DNA of 64,000 nt, taken from assembly GCA_013823505.1 (NCBI GenBank), contig PNMH01000002.1, forward strand, positions 52,349 to 116,348. The letters run 5' to 3'. The translations under genes and the position numbers were made by a program. This document shows, piece by piece, positions 44,044-54,500 of the stretch (within the stretch, counting starts at the first letter, position 1; each line of letters begins with the position of its first letter). A model generated the notes under the pieces. That model had not been told where the DNA came from and did not search any database. It saw only the letters and a program-made list of their open reading frames with translations. The DNA is from Polaromonas sp. (GTDB taxonomy: Bacteria; Pseudomonadota; Gammaproteobacteria; Burkholderiales; Burkholderiaceae).

Positions 44044-46434
44044 ATGAGCAAGCCAGCACCAGCACCAGCACCAGCACCAGCACCAGCACCAGCACCAGCA
44101 CCAGCACCAGCAAAGGCAGCAGCTCCGCCGGGAACCATCACTCTGCGGTACGTCGAGCTGTGCAAGTTTCGACGCCTAGGCAAGGTCCAGTTGGACCTGG
44201 ATCCACAGACGACGATTCTTGTTGGGGCCAACAACAGCGGCAAGACCGCCATCCTCACTGCGCTTCGGCACTTCTTGGCTGAATCTTCGCCGTTCGGCGC
44301 GTTCGACATCAGCCTGTCGGAGTGGCCCGCGCTTCGTGCGCTGGGAGCCAAGTGGGAGGCATTGGTGGAGGATCCGTCTTCCGCGACTCCGGAGGTTGGC
44401 GACGACTGGGAAGGCCAGCTCACTACGTTGCTGGCGGCAATGCCCACGCTAGATCTGTGGTTCGATGCCGAGGCTGGGATGTTTCACTATGTCCAGCCCT
44501 TCTTGTCCAACTTGATCTGGAAAGGTGGCGCCGTTGGCATTCGCTTGCGCCTGGAGCCCGCCAGCGATGTTTCGTCGCTGAAAGAGCTGGCCTGGGCTTA
44601 CAGTCTGGCGCGCCAACCCGTGAAGGGCATGAGCAGCGAGTCGCTGGCTTGGCCGATCGACCTGCTGGACTACTGGCTACGCGAACCTAAGAAGCTGGGA
44701 CAGGTCAGGCCGTACAGCCTCGATTCCGCCAACAATCCCATCCGGGGAATCAAGACCTATCAGACCCAGAACTTGGCGGCTGGCGCGCAGCCAGCCGAAC
44801 GCAAACACCTGGCCAAGCTGATCCGCGTCGACTTCGTGGCCGCCCAGCGGGGCCTCGGTTCAGAAGAGGCCGACTCGAAGTCCACGTCGTCGTCTCATCC
44901 CGTCGGCCTCTTTTCAAACCAGCTCCTGAAGTTCGCGCGCCAGCATCTCAACGTCGCCGTGACCGGGCACGGGCAACGCGCCGACCTCATCCATGCGGTC
45001 GCCAATGCTCAGAAGGACCTGGACCAGAAGATCCACGAAGCTTTGGCGTCGTCGGTGGCCGAGGTGAAGCTGCTCGGCTACCCCGGCCTTCACGATCCCC
45101 AGGAAATCCGGTTCAGGACGCGCATTCACACCGCCGATCTGCTAGACCACAGCACCGCCGTCCAATACAGCATGAAGGGCGGAGCCGGCGAAGACATGCT
45201 ACCGGAGTTCTCGATCGGCCTGGGCTACCAAAACCTGCAGTCGCTGAGCTACCAATTGGTGTCGTTCAAGACCGCGCGTATGAACCCCGAGAAGGGCTCG
45301 CCGCCGCCGGTGCACCTCGTCATGATCGAGGAACCCGAGGCACACCTGCACGTCCAGGTACAGCGCATCTTTCCGGACAAGGCGCACAAGCTCATCAGCC
45401 CGGCCGACAATGATGCCAGCGCGCTGAGAAGTCAGTTGCTGATAAGCACGCATTCCAGCCATCTCGCGCACGCCGAGGACTTCGACCGGCTGCGGTATGT
45501 CCGGCGGATACCACCCTCGACAGCCCATCCGACACCGAGCACCGAGGTTGTCGACCTTGGCGAGGTGTTCGGCGATGACGAAGAGACACGCCAATTCGCG
45601 GAACGATACTTCCGCGTGCAGCACACCGATCTGTTGTTCGCCAACGCCGCCCTGTTCGTGGAAGGGGTCGCAGAGCGCATGCTGGTGCCGCTCTTCATGG
45701 AGCTGAAATACGAGAAGTTAAACAGCCGCTACGTCTCCTTCCTGGACATCGGCGGCAGCCACGCCCACAGGCTGAGGCCTTTGGTCGAAAAGCTCCGGAT
45801 TCCCACCGTCGTCATCACCGACCTCGATCCGACCGAGAAGAAGGCCGGTCCCAAAGGCAAGATGCGTTGGATGGCCACGGTGAACACGGGCCAAGCTGGC
45901 CTCAAATGCGGCAACGCCACGCTACGGGAGTGGCATCCCAAACTGCACAACGTGGACGACTTCAAGGCGCCAACTCCTGCGCAACTTATCTGGACCGCTG
46001 CCCCGGACTATAAGGTGCGGTTCGCATGGCAACTTCCAGTTGCCGAGGCGGGCGGCCAATGGCCGTCGACCTTCGAGGACTCGCTGATCCTGACCAACAT
46101 TGAGTGGTTCAAGGGGCTGAACAAGTTGGTTGAAGAAGCCGAGGCGACCAAAGCCAGTGGGCATCAGAAGGCCGATGGCGATGGCAAGAACGCGAAACCA
46201 CCGACTGGCGCGCTGGCCGACGCGGCCGAAGCGGTTGCGGGAGCAGCCACCACGGTCGACTTGCTAAACGACCTTCATGCTTTGATGCGCGATTCGTTCA
46301 GCAAGGGTGATTTCGCAGCCAGCATCTTCGAGCGCGTGGCTGCCGGTGAAGACGTAACCTGCCCGAAGTACATCGCCGACGCCCTCGCCTGGCTGCAGGA
46401 CGAGCTTGAGCCTGCTGGAAGCGCAACGCAATGA
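44044..46434 (+). CDS. gajA: OLD-family ATPase/TOPRIM nuclease, Gabija GajA-like
   Basis: This 796-residue protein has an ABC-type ATPase: Walker A LVGANNSGKTAILTALRHFL (about 61), Walker B/D-loop LVMIEEPEAHLHVQ (about 429) and H-loop LLISTHSSHLAHA. A C-terminal TOPRIM nuclease follows, with Glu in ALFVEGVAERMLVPLF and Asp residues in VVITDLDPTEKK. This is the class 2 OLD layout, which together with the next UvrD-type gene defines Gabija. It is longer than typical GajA (about 580 residues), with extra sequence before the TOPRIM and at both ends, and it has a Pro-Ala tail at the N-terminus. GGGAGG precedes the ATG. Confidence 0.8.
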   Translation: MSKPAPAPAPAPAPAPAPAPAPAKAAAPPGTITLRYVELCKFRRLGKVQLDLDPQTTILVGANNSGKTAILTALRHFLAESSPFGAFDISLSEWPALRALGAKWEALVEDPSSATPEVGDDWEGQLTTLLAAMPTLDLWFDAEAGMFHYVQPFLSNLIWKGGAVGIRLRLEPASDVSSLKELAWAYSLARQPVKGMSSESLAWPIDLLDYWLREPKKLGQVRPYSLDSANNPIRGIKTYQTQNLAAGAQPAERKHLAKLIRVDFVAAQRGLGSEEADSKSTSSSHPVGLFSNQLLKFARQHLNVAVTGHGQRADLIHAVANAQKDLDQKIHEALASSVAEVKLLGYPGLHDPQEIRFRTRIHTADLLDHSTAVQYSMKGGAGEDMLPEFSIGLGYQNLQSLSYQLVSFKTARMNPEKGSPPPVHLVMIEEPEAHLHVQVQRIFPDKAHKLISPADNDASALRSQLLISTHSSHLAHAEDFDRLRYVRRIPPSTAHPTPSTEVVDLGEVFGDDEETRQFAERYFRVQHTDLLFANAALFVEGVAERMLVPLFMELKYEKLNSRYVSFLDIGGSHAHRLRPLVEKLRIPTVVITDLDPTEKKAGPKGKMRWMATVNTGQAGLKCGNATLREWHPKLHNVDDFKAPTPAQLIWTAAPDYKVRFAWQLPVAEAGGQWPSTFEDSLILTNIEWFKGLNKLVEEAEATKASGHQKADGDGKNAKPPTGALADAAEAVAGAATTVDLLNDLHALMRDSFSKGDFAASIFERVAAGEDVTCPKYIADALAWLQDELEPAGSATQ
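44053..44112 (+). repeat. Hexanucleotide (CCAGCA)10 microsatellite
   Basis: Ten perfect CCAGCA units encode ten Pro-Ala pairs directly after MSK of the GajA-like protein. Gain or loss of units keeps the frame, so it would vary linker length without silencing the gene. The stretch is probably disordered. Confidence 0.95.
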
Positions 46435-48389
46435 GTTGCGCCGTATCACCTGAAGGCAACGACCGCGACGCCGGCGTCGTCGAGGAAATCTGCGGATACC
46501 TGACGGAGCCGCCGCCGCGCAGCTTTTTCATGTTCGCAGGCGCCGGCTCGGGCAAGACGCGCACGCTGGTTGAAGTGTTGCGCCGGCTAACCGGCGTAGT
46601 GCCGCACGAGAACGGCGGAACGCTAGCCCGGAGCCTGCGCCTGTACGGTCGATCCATACGCGTAGTTACCTATACAAAGAACGCCGTTGCGGTCATCAGT
46701 GGCCGGCTGGGCAACAACGAACTTGTCGCCGTTTCAACCATCCACTCATTTTGCTGGGAACTAATCGGTGGCTTTGACGACGACATTCGCGAGGCACTGA
46801 TCGCTGACAAGGGAGCGCAGCTCGAAGAGGCCAAAGCCAAGGCGGGTGCCAAGGCGAGGGGAATCAGCGATACAGATCGGAGGAAATTCGCCGAGATCGA
46901 GGCGGACATAGAAGCCCTGAAGGGAGTGTCGAAATTCATCTACCACCCTGACAAGGACACTTACGGAGAAGGTGCCTTGCAGCACGGCCAAGTACTGGAC
47001 GCAACAGCTTGGCTGCTGCTGAACCGGCCCACGCTGCGAACTATCCTGCGAGACCGCCATCCGATCATACTGATCGATGAGTCCCAGGACACGATGAAGT
47101 CCGTGCTGGACTCGTTGATTACCTTGACGGAGCCTAGGGGCAACGGCATCACGCTCGGCCTCGTAGGGGATCACCGTCAGCGCATCTACATGGACGGACA
47201 TTCCGACCTGCCCGGCCTCGTGCCTCCCGGCTGGGCAAAGCCGGAGCTAAAGATGAACCACCGCAGCCAGCAACGAATAGTTCAGCTCATCAACAAGATC
47301 TGGGCGGCGAAGCTGGCCGGTCGTACACAGTCCTCTTCCGGCGTCGAGCAGCATCACCGCACCGAGAAGACCAGTGGTACGGTGCGCTTGTTCATCGGAA
47401 GCACATCCCTATCGACACCAGAAAAACGTCAGAAGGAAGCCTGGGTTGCGGCACAGATGCGGCAGGCGGCCCAGAGCAATGCGTGGGCGACGCCTGCTGG
47501 TTATCAGTCGCTCGCGCTCGAGCACAAGCTGGTTGCGGCGCGCGGCGACTTTTTGAATGTCTACACGGCAATGACGCTCATCGACCCGAACGGTGCTGCG
47601 CCGTCTGGCAGAGGTGAGAACACAGGACCTTCGGCCGCTCGCCTACTGCTTCAGGATCTTGCTCAACTTGCGGCCTGCGTGGCTGCAGATGGATCCGTCA
47701 ACGACTTCGCGGTCACCGCCGTGTTGCGACGGACCGGCTGCCTTGAGCAGTTGCCGACCGACGCTAGTCAGCGGATTGCGAGGGCCGAAGAAATGCAAGA
47801 GGCTGTCGTGGCATTTGGCGCGATGTGTGTCAACCCGGATGCCAACGTCGCCGAGGTCATCGCGCCCATCCTCAAGGCTCAGGTGTTCAAGGTGGACGCT
47901 CGGTTGCTGCAGCAGTTTGGCGACCAGACACCACCGCCGGATGCGCCGATTCCACGCAGGGAAACCGAGACGGACGATGCTCGACGGCGAAGGGGGTGGT
48001 GTGCGTTGTTCGAAGCGCCATGGGCCGAACTGGAGCGGTACCGGCGCTACCTCGCCGGCAACTCAGAACTGGCCACGCACCAGGTGGTCAAGGGGTCGGA
48101 GTTCACGCACGTGATGGTCGTCATGGATGACGAGCAGTCCGGCGGCAACCAGATTTCCTACGATAAGTTGTTTGGAGCGACCGAGTTGGGAGATCGCGAT
48201 TTGGACAATGTCCAGGCCGGCAAAGAGACGACCATCGACCGCAGCTTGCGGCTGTTGTACGTCACTTGCAGCCGGGCCTGTGAAACGCTGGCATTGGTTT
48301 TGTGGGCAGAGAACCCGACCGACGCACTGAAATTCGCGCGGCACGAGAGTGGCTGGTTTGCTGAAGGAGAAGTTTTGGAGATTCCCTAG
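46431..48389 (+). CDS. gajB: UvrD/PcrA-type helicase, Gabija GajB-like
   Basis: This 652-residue superfamily 1 helicase shows motif I MFAGAGSGKTRTLVEVLRR, motif Ia VVTYTKNAVAVI, then VSTIHSFCWEL, Walker B IILIDESQDTM, motif III LGLVGDHRQRIYMDG, motif IV ELKMNHRSQQRIVQLIN, motif V VVKGSEFTHVMVV and motif VI LRLLYVTCSRACETLALVLW. Its ATG overlaps the gajA stop (ATGA), so the pair is co-translated. In Gabija the helicase partner senses DNA intermediates or nucleotide depletion and works with the TOPRIM nuclease. It is somewhat longer than reference GajB. Confidence 0.82.
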   Translation: MSCAVSPEGNDRDAGVVEEICGYLTEPPPRSFFMFAGAGSGKTRTLVEVLRRLTGVVPHENGGTLARSLRLYGRSIRVVTYTKNAVAVISGRLGNNELVAVSTIHSFCWELIGGFDDDIREALIADKGAQLEEAKAKAGAKARGISDTDRRKFAEIEADIEALKGVSKFIYHPDKDTYGEGALQHGQVLDATAWLLLNRPTLRTILRDRHPIILIDESQDTMKSVLDSLITLTEPRGNGITLGLVGDHRQRIYMDGHSDLPGLVPPGWAKPELKMNHRSQQRIVQLINKIWAAKLAGRTQSSSGVEQHHRTEKTSGTVRLFIGSTSLSTPEKRQKEAWVAAQMRQAAQSNAWATPAGYQSLALEHKLVAARGDFLNVYTAMTLIDPNGAAPSGRGENTGPSAARLLLQDLAQLAACVAADGSVNDFAVTAVLRRTGCLEQLPTDASQRIARAEEMQEAVVAFGAMCVNPDANVAEVIAPILKAQVFKVDARLLQQFGDQTPPPDAPIPRRETETDDARRRRGWCALFEAPWAELERYRRYLAGNSELATHQVVKGSEFTHVMVVMDDEQSGGNQISYDKLFGATELGDRDLDNVQAGKETTIDRSLRLLYVTCSRACETLALVLWAENPTDALKFARHESGWFAEGEVLEIP

Positions 48390-48919
48390 GATGCCGCATC
48401 CGGCCACGTCCGAAGCGGCACTTCAAGGCAGAAGAAGAGCCCGCTCCTAGCTGTAATGTGGTTACGCGAGCTATTGCCCCCCGGACGGTTGCTATTGGTC
48501 ATTCGCGTTCGCCGCCCGATCGACCGCGAGTTCCTTTAGCTAGCCTCCTTCGGACTGGGGGCCGATCACTGGGGTCTTAAGGGGCTGTTCGCGAAGCCTC
48601 AAACAACCGTGATGCGTGGTGCTCTGTAGCGCAACGCCTCGAGGCATCGGCTCAAGCTCGAATGAGCTCGCAGGCCAACGTCCACAAGCGCTGCGCGTTA
48701 TCTCTATCGAGGGCGTAGGCGGCCACGGCCAGACCTTTGGAGTTGCCGGCCGCCGAGACCTACCGATGCGATTAGCGATCTCAAGCCAAAGTCAAGAAAT
48801 GGCTTGTCCGATCTTCTACGTACTTGGCGCTACCCTTCTGAGGGAATTCGCCATAGCACCTGACAACCGTTTCGCCAACCCAGAACCCCAACACGCCGCC
48901 GAGGCAGAACAATCTGGCG
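48390..48919. other. Non-coding interval
   Basis: No supported gene was found in these 530 bases. A 112-codon plus-strand frame (48616-48954) has no recognisable motif or ribosome binding site and overlaps the SLATT gene end. I treat it as chance. Confidence 0.5.
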
Positions 48920-49414
48920 CTACTTGTCCCAACGGCTCAGATCCTCATGGCTAGCCATTTCCTTGTGGACCGTCTTGGGGATATGTGGCATCTCCGCTGA
49001 AAGCGCATCAAGCCGTTCTCGGATCGGGGTCAGGTCGGCAAGCGTTGCCGCCGGCCCCATCGTCATTTGCTCCAGTTGACGGCCAACTGCGTTGTATCTC
49101 GCGCCTGCAATTCTGTGACGCTCCGCCCGATCCTGAAGTCCCATGTTCGTGGCCAGGACGGCAAGAACCGCAGAGACGACGCTTAGGAGGCCGGTTCCGA
49201 CCTTCACCCAAAGCTCAGGCTGCCCCTGCAGCGTGACAAACACAGTAGTTCCGACGATTGCTGAGAGCCCTGCAGCGCAGTTGGAAAGCAATCGATGACG
49301 CGAGGCCAACCGCTCGGCCATCTTGTAATGGCCAACCGCTACCGCGGAGCAGCGTCGATACCATTCGTCCGGTACGTGGGCTGGCGTTCCGAGATCTTGT
49401 TGAGGTTTATTCAT
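48920..49414 (-). CDS. SLATT-domain two-helix membrane protein (orphan)
   Basis: This 164-residue protein has the SLATT layout: an N-terminal amphipathic helix (WYRRCSAVAVGHYKMAERLASRHRLLS), two membrane helices (AAGLSAIVGTTVFVTLQGQ and VGTGLLSVVSAVLAVLATNMGL), then the conserved QDRAERHRIAGARYNAVGRQLEQ. SLATT proteins are predicted pore-forming effectors, usually next to a nucleotide-signal synthase (SMODS/CD-NTase) or another sensor. No such partner lies beside it here, so it may answer to one of the neighbouring STAND sensors. Confidence 0.82.
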   Translation of the reverse strand: MNKPQQDLGTPAHVPDEWYRRCSAVAVGHYKMAERLASRHRLLSNCAAGLSAIVGTTVFVTLQGQPELWVKVGTGLLSVVSAVLAVLATNMGLQDRAERHRIAGARYNAVGRQLEQMTMGPAATLADLTPIRERLDALSAEMPHIPKTVHKEMASHEDLSRWDK

Positions 49415-49712
49415 TGTTACGTCTCTCTGATGTATCTATGGATCGGATTTTGCCGTCGTGTGCGCTGTACCGACGAACATTCATCGACCGGTCTAGCTCA
49501 CGCAATGCTCTCGGTTACCGCAGGTGTGCGTTCCGCGCCACTTTTCAGTCATTCGGATAGAGGCCTTCGATGTCGACCGCTTGCATACAACGATGCCTTG
49601 GCTAGACTGCCGCAATCAGTCCGAGACGCACAGCACTGAACCATTGCGGACCGTCTTTACTTCAAGCGACATACGGGACTAAGTCATGAGCGACTAGGAC
49701 TTTCTGCGCGAG

Positions 49713-50225
49713 ATGCACGCGCGAGGCTACAGCGCAGATGAAATCGCGGATGCTGCAGGGTCCGGCGTGGCCCCATGGGAATGGGAGTACATAGACAGAG
49801 AGTTGACGCGTCAGGAGCTCAGAGACGAATTCCCATTCGGCTCCTTGCCGCAGGTTGAGATCTTTTGCGATCTTGTGGACTGCGCAGCGGGATACTTTGA
49901 GTTCACAGGCCGGTACATGCAGATCTGGGGTGAGCTCGGGGATCTCTACGCTGAAATCAAGCTTAGACTTTTTCGCCACGTCGCGCATACAGCAGGTTCT
50001 GACGGAATGATCGACGGTCGGTTGGTCGAGGTGAAGACCATTTCACCCGAAAAGGGCAGTGACCTTGTAATGGTCAAAAGTCAAGATGACTTTGAACAGC
50101 TGTTGATCGTGCGTATCGATAGCGAATTCAGGTTCATCTCGAGTAAGTTGTTGGAGCGAAGTGCTCTCAACGGGTCTACCGGTAAGTTCCTCAGCGGACG
50201 GTTCGAAGCGGGCAAAGGTACCTAA
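49713..50225 (+). CDS. Small PD-(D/E)XK-like nuclease, with an in-frame amber codon just upstream
   Basis: This open frame of 170 codons contains GELGDLYAEIKLRLFRHVA, then DGMIDGRLVEVKTISPEKGSD, which has the D-x(n)-E-x-K nuclease pattern with a Glu before it. An ATG at 49686 in the same frame reads Met-Ser-Asp-TAG-Asp-Phe-Leu-Arg-Glu-Met, so the natural start looks interrupted by an amber codon at position 4. Translation could still begin at the ATG at 49713, but no strong ribosome binding site precedes it. It could be a functional small gene or a nonsense-broken one. I do not recognise the family. Confidence 0.55.
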   Translation: MHARGYSADEIADAAGSGVAPWEWEYIDRELTRQELRDEFPFGSLPQVEIFCDLVDCAAGYFEFTGRYMQIWGELGDLYAEIKLRLFRHVAHTAGSDGMIDGRLVEVKTISPEKGSDLVMVKSQDDFEQLLIVRIDSEFRFISSKLLERSALNGSTGKFLSGRFEAGKGT

Positions 50226-50510
50226 GGTCCTTTTCAGTCGGAACGCGTGGTGCCACTTGCTTGGGCGAGCAGGGTACGTTGCATGCTGGCTTGGCAAAAG
50301 GCCTTCGCGAGTTGAGCCCCTTCAGACTGCGTCCGGGCATTCGGGACAATGATCTAGTGACAGCCAGTTACGGAAGCTGCCACTCAAGATGAACTAACCC
50401 CACTATCGTGTGGGAACTATCAAAGTCGCTTCTTCAAGCGGCGACCCCAGCCCGTCGAAGGACGGCTCTGAGAGGAAGAGATTCTGCAGGCACTGCGAAG
50501 GTGAAAGACG

Positions 50511-51119
50511 ATGGTCAAGCGAAGCAATACCTCGTCATGGGTTGACGAGCACTATGCCAGGCGGCTGGCGCGGCAGGCGGTGGAGACACTCGACGCAGAC
50601 CGCGATGACAACTCCGCAATGATGAAGCTTGCGACTGTGCGCAAGTCACCGTTGTACTTGCGCGAGGAGCGGGCGCGTGTAGGCCCTGGATTCAAGGAAG
50701 GAACGCGTGTTTGGTGCCTGGACACCCCAGTCGCGCAAGCGCAGCTTGACAAGCTCGCGCCCGGCCGTAGGACCCTCGCAGGCATCAAGGTGTTTGCAGT
50801 TGACTTTGACGACAAAGGGCGCGTACGCATGGGTAATCTCAAAACCCGACCGCCTCTCGTGAACATTAGCCAACATGCATTGGAGCGCCTGTTCGAACGG
50901 CTACGTACGAACGCGCTCAACGACGTGGTGTGCGAAGCACTGATCCCACTCTCGCGCCTACGTCAACCAATGCTTGAAGACGCCGGAAATGAGGAGGAGA
51001 TCACGCTTCCAGGACTCGGCCGCATGCCAGCAACAGTGGAAGGAGCGTGCTATGTCAACGGTACACCCATAGGTGCTTTCTGGCAGATAAAGACCTTTAT
51101 CCCGCTACCGCTGACATAA
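50511..51119 (+). CDS. Hypothetical protein
   Basis: This 202-residue protein starts after GAAGGTGAAAGACG. It has charged helices (WVDEHYARRLARQAVETLDADRDD) and a conserved-looking core (VNISQHALERLFERLRTNALNDVVCEAL). The long open frame, good start context and amino-acid composition indicate a real gene. There is no enzymatic motif I can name. It lies on the same strand upstream of the giant STAND gene, 429 bp away. Confidence 0.6.
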   Translation: MVKRSNTSSWVDEHYARRLARQAVETLDADRDDNSAMMKLATVRKSPLYLREERARVGPGFKEGTRVWCLDTPVAQAQLDKLAPGRRTLAGIKVFAVDFDDKGRVRMGNLKTRPPLVNISQHALERLFERLRTNALNDVVCEALIPLSRLRQPMLEDAGNEEEITLPGLGRMPATVEGACYVNGTPIGAFWQIKTFIPLPLT

Positions 51120-51548
51120 CGTCGCTGCAACAACCTCACGAGGTCAGGTATTGCCCTCGCAGCCTCTAGAAGAGTGGCGAGTGGAAGATCGAGTCAGACT
51201 GAATGGTGTCACTCGTGTGTATCGCTTCGAAAGGCAGCACCGCCCATCACCATCCGTTCAATAACCAAAGTCCGTACGGCAGCTGTACCGCCATGACCGA
51301 GCACCCAACAAGATGTTCCCCTGGCGGATTACGCCAGCGGCTAACCGACGACGCAGATGGCGAATCCGACACTCGATCAAAAGGCACGACTTCCTGTCAT
51401 CGGAATCAATGTCGTTGCCTCACTTTCATTCCCCAGAGGGTCATCCCGCTTGCCAGCAAGGGGCGGTCATGTAGCATTCATCGAGGGTGCTAGCGGCTCA
51501 AGCCATGGGTGCCCTCGCAAGCCGATTTTCCAGGGACGAGAGCAAAAA
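51120..51548. other. Non-coding interval upstream of the giant STAND gene
   Basis: The open frame of the next gene extends back to 51357, but its first 64 codons look non-coding and the ATG at 51549 has the better context (GGGACGAGAGC). I see no other gene in these 429 bases. Promoter and regulatory sites for the giant gene should be here. Confidence 0.45.
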
Positions 51549-54500
51549 ATGGACCATGAAAATGTCTCGGGAGCGAGGGCGTCGAATGCAGGAGACGACT
51601 TCCACGTTTTGTGGGCACTAAGCCATGCGCTGAGAGTTCTCGATGCATCCTCAGAGCTGGGCGCGGTTACGGTGGAGGGTATTCCGGTGCCTGCGCAATC
51701 GGGTGCCTGGGAGGGCGTTGACGTCGCCCTCTTCTATGGTGGTGATTCACTGCGCAGCGCCACGCGTGTAGAGATTCAGCAGCTCAAGTACTCGACGACA
51801 TCACCCCGGACCGCCTGGAGCGTCGCGCGGCTCGCACACTCCACTCGGAAGAGTGGTGGCAACAACTCGGTTATGGCGCGCTTGGCCGCGGCCTACGCTG
51901 AGGTCCTCAGGGTCGCGCCACAGCTCTCGCCTAAGGATGTCAAAGTCAAGCTCGTGAGCAACCAGCCGGTTCACGGGAGAGTGGTGCGGGCACTGAGCGC
52001 AAGCGCGACTCGTAGGTCGGATGCCAGCCCGACAGCCGCCGAAGACAGAAAGACCTTGCTCAACGCCAGCGGACTGGGTGAGAAGGAGTTTTCGCGCCTA
52101 GCAAAAGCGCTGGACTTCAGCGAGTGCCAAGGTCCATCCCGGTTTGAGATGCATCTCCGCGTCATCTCGGCGATCGGAAGGATTGCCGCGTCCGAGGCAC
52201 GCCAGGCCATGCTGGAGCTGCGCCAAGTTGTCTATATGCGCATGCTTCCAGGCGACTCGTCGCCGATCACAAGGTCCGTAATCCTCGGGGCGATGTTCGT
52301 CGGTGATCCACAGGCGCTACTTCCGTGCCCTTCACAGTTAAAGTCCGTGGACGACGTAGTGCCCCGGGCCAGTGTAGACGTGCTCGCGCGCGAGTTGTCA
52401 GTTCAACAGAGAGTCTGTCTTCATGGTGAGGGAGGAAGCGGGAAGACCACCGCGCTGCAGGACTTGAAGAGCCAGCTTCCCAACGGATCAGAGCTGGTAG
52501 TCTTCGACTGCTACGGCGCTGGCCGCTACTTGGATTCCGACGGACAGCGGCATCTTGCGCGCCATGCATTGCTGCACTTGTGCAATGAGATTTCAGCGCG
52601 GCTAGGCGTACCTGTCTTGGTAGCAGCCTCGAACTCCGTGGACTACGTTCGCGAGTTCAGTTCCCGGCTGCGCATGGCCGCGGAGGTTGTGCAGTCACGC
52701 GCCGACGACGCCTTGCTAGTGATCGCGATCGACGCTGCCGACAACTCTGTGACGGCGGCTCAGACTCGAGTGCCGCCAGAACGCAGCTTTGTTCACGATG
52801 TCGTTGCTCTCGGAGAACTCCCGCCGAACGTTCGGATAGTCGTTGCTGCGAGGACTGGTCGCTTGGAGATCCTGCGTCTACCGGCCGAGTTCAAGTTCAC
52901 TCCAGTCGCCAACTTCACGTTGTCCGAGGCAACGGAGTTCATTCATCGGAGGTGGAAGGCAGCGCCACCTCGGTGGATAGAGGACTTGCACTTTTTGTCG
53001 GGCGGGAACCCTCGGGTGATGAGCTACGCCTTTGACTACGCAAGCAAGCAGCCTAGGAACGCGCTGGCCTACCTCAAACCCAGCGGAAAGGAGCTTGGAC
53101 TGATCTTCGGTGAACGGGTGAAGGAGGCATTGCGCAAGGGCGGTGACTCCGTGGAGTTTGGGAAGTTGTGCGCCGGTCTTGTAGCGCTCGCTCGCCCCAT
53201 TCCGGTAAAACAGCTTGCGGCGGTCCTTGAAGTTACAGACGCTCATGTTCACGATCTGTGCAACGACCTCGCGCCTGGCCTTCGTCGCGAGGGTAGCTTT
53301 CTGTCTTTCGCGGATGAGGATTTCGAAGCGTTCATTTCTGACCGCGCGGCAAGTTCACTCCCCCGTGTTCGAGCATCGGCTGCGGCTTGCCTGCTGGCAA
53401 AGCACGATGAAGATGAATACTGCGCTGAGCACGTCGCTGCATCGCTGCTTGCGGCCGGCGAGAGGACTGAACTGTTGAGGCTGGCTCAGTCACATCCCGA
53501 GCCAAGACCGATAAAGGACCCTGTTAGACGGAGAGAAGTTCAGCTACAGCGGCTGAAGCTTGCAATGCGTGCTGCAAGGGAAGCGGGCCGCCGCTCTGAA
53601 GCGATTCTTGTGCTGTTGCGCGGCGCGCGCGCCCTCCGTACGGACGAGGCGGTCCGCAAGATGCTCACAGACAACTTGGATCTGTCCGCGCGCTTTGCAC
53701 AGAGGAGTCTTCGCAAGGCAGTCCTGCAAGACCGAAAGTACGTTGGACTTCACGGTCGGACTCTGAGCCACCTGATGCTTGATGCGGCGATACGTGGCGA
53801 TGAGCTCAGGATGCGAGACTGGCGGCGGCAGTTTCTGGCTTGGCTTGAAACCTACTTTCAGCGGCATAAAGAGAGTGAAGGCAGCCGGTCGGATTGGACA
53901 CTGGGCTATGGCGAAATCGCGGCTGAGGGCGAGGCAGTCTTGCGAACCGAGGGAGCACGCGCGGGGATCGCGACACTGCGTCGTTGGACCCCAAAGACCT
54001 TAATGCCGAAGGTCATACAGATCATCACTCACCGGCTGCTCTCCTCAGGCGAAAGCAAGCTCGTAGAGGCCGTCCTCGCGGAAATACATGGAGCGCCGCT
54101 CTGGGACGTGACGATCCGCGTACCGCTCGCACTTGCAGGCAAGGAGCCGGGTCTGGATCAGTTGCAGAGGAATATTGGTCGTTGGGTACGGCGTGGCTGG
54201 CTCGCCGCGGGGCCATCGACGTCCGGCATCGAGCAGCAACGAGGACAGAGTGGCCTGATAGAGCTGCTCCTCACCGGTGCGGAGGTCGTTGCAGCTCGGC
54301 GGGGAATCGTCCCTGAAGTTCGTCAAGTTCTTGAGGTCATCGCTAGTCCATCCGTAAGGACTCGTGACCGCGTACGTCGAAGTTCTTATGACTTCCTTGA
54401 CGCCACTCTTCGAGCTCACACATTGCTGAAGCTTCTGGAAGGTGAAGACGCAACCGTTGAATCGTACTTCGGGCCCGCTAAGCCCCCGTCTGTAGAAGAC

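Noticed and set aside
48616..48954. 112-codon plus-strand frame
   Set aside because: No motif or ribosome binding site, and it overlaps the convincing SLATT gene on the other strand.
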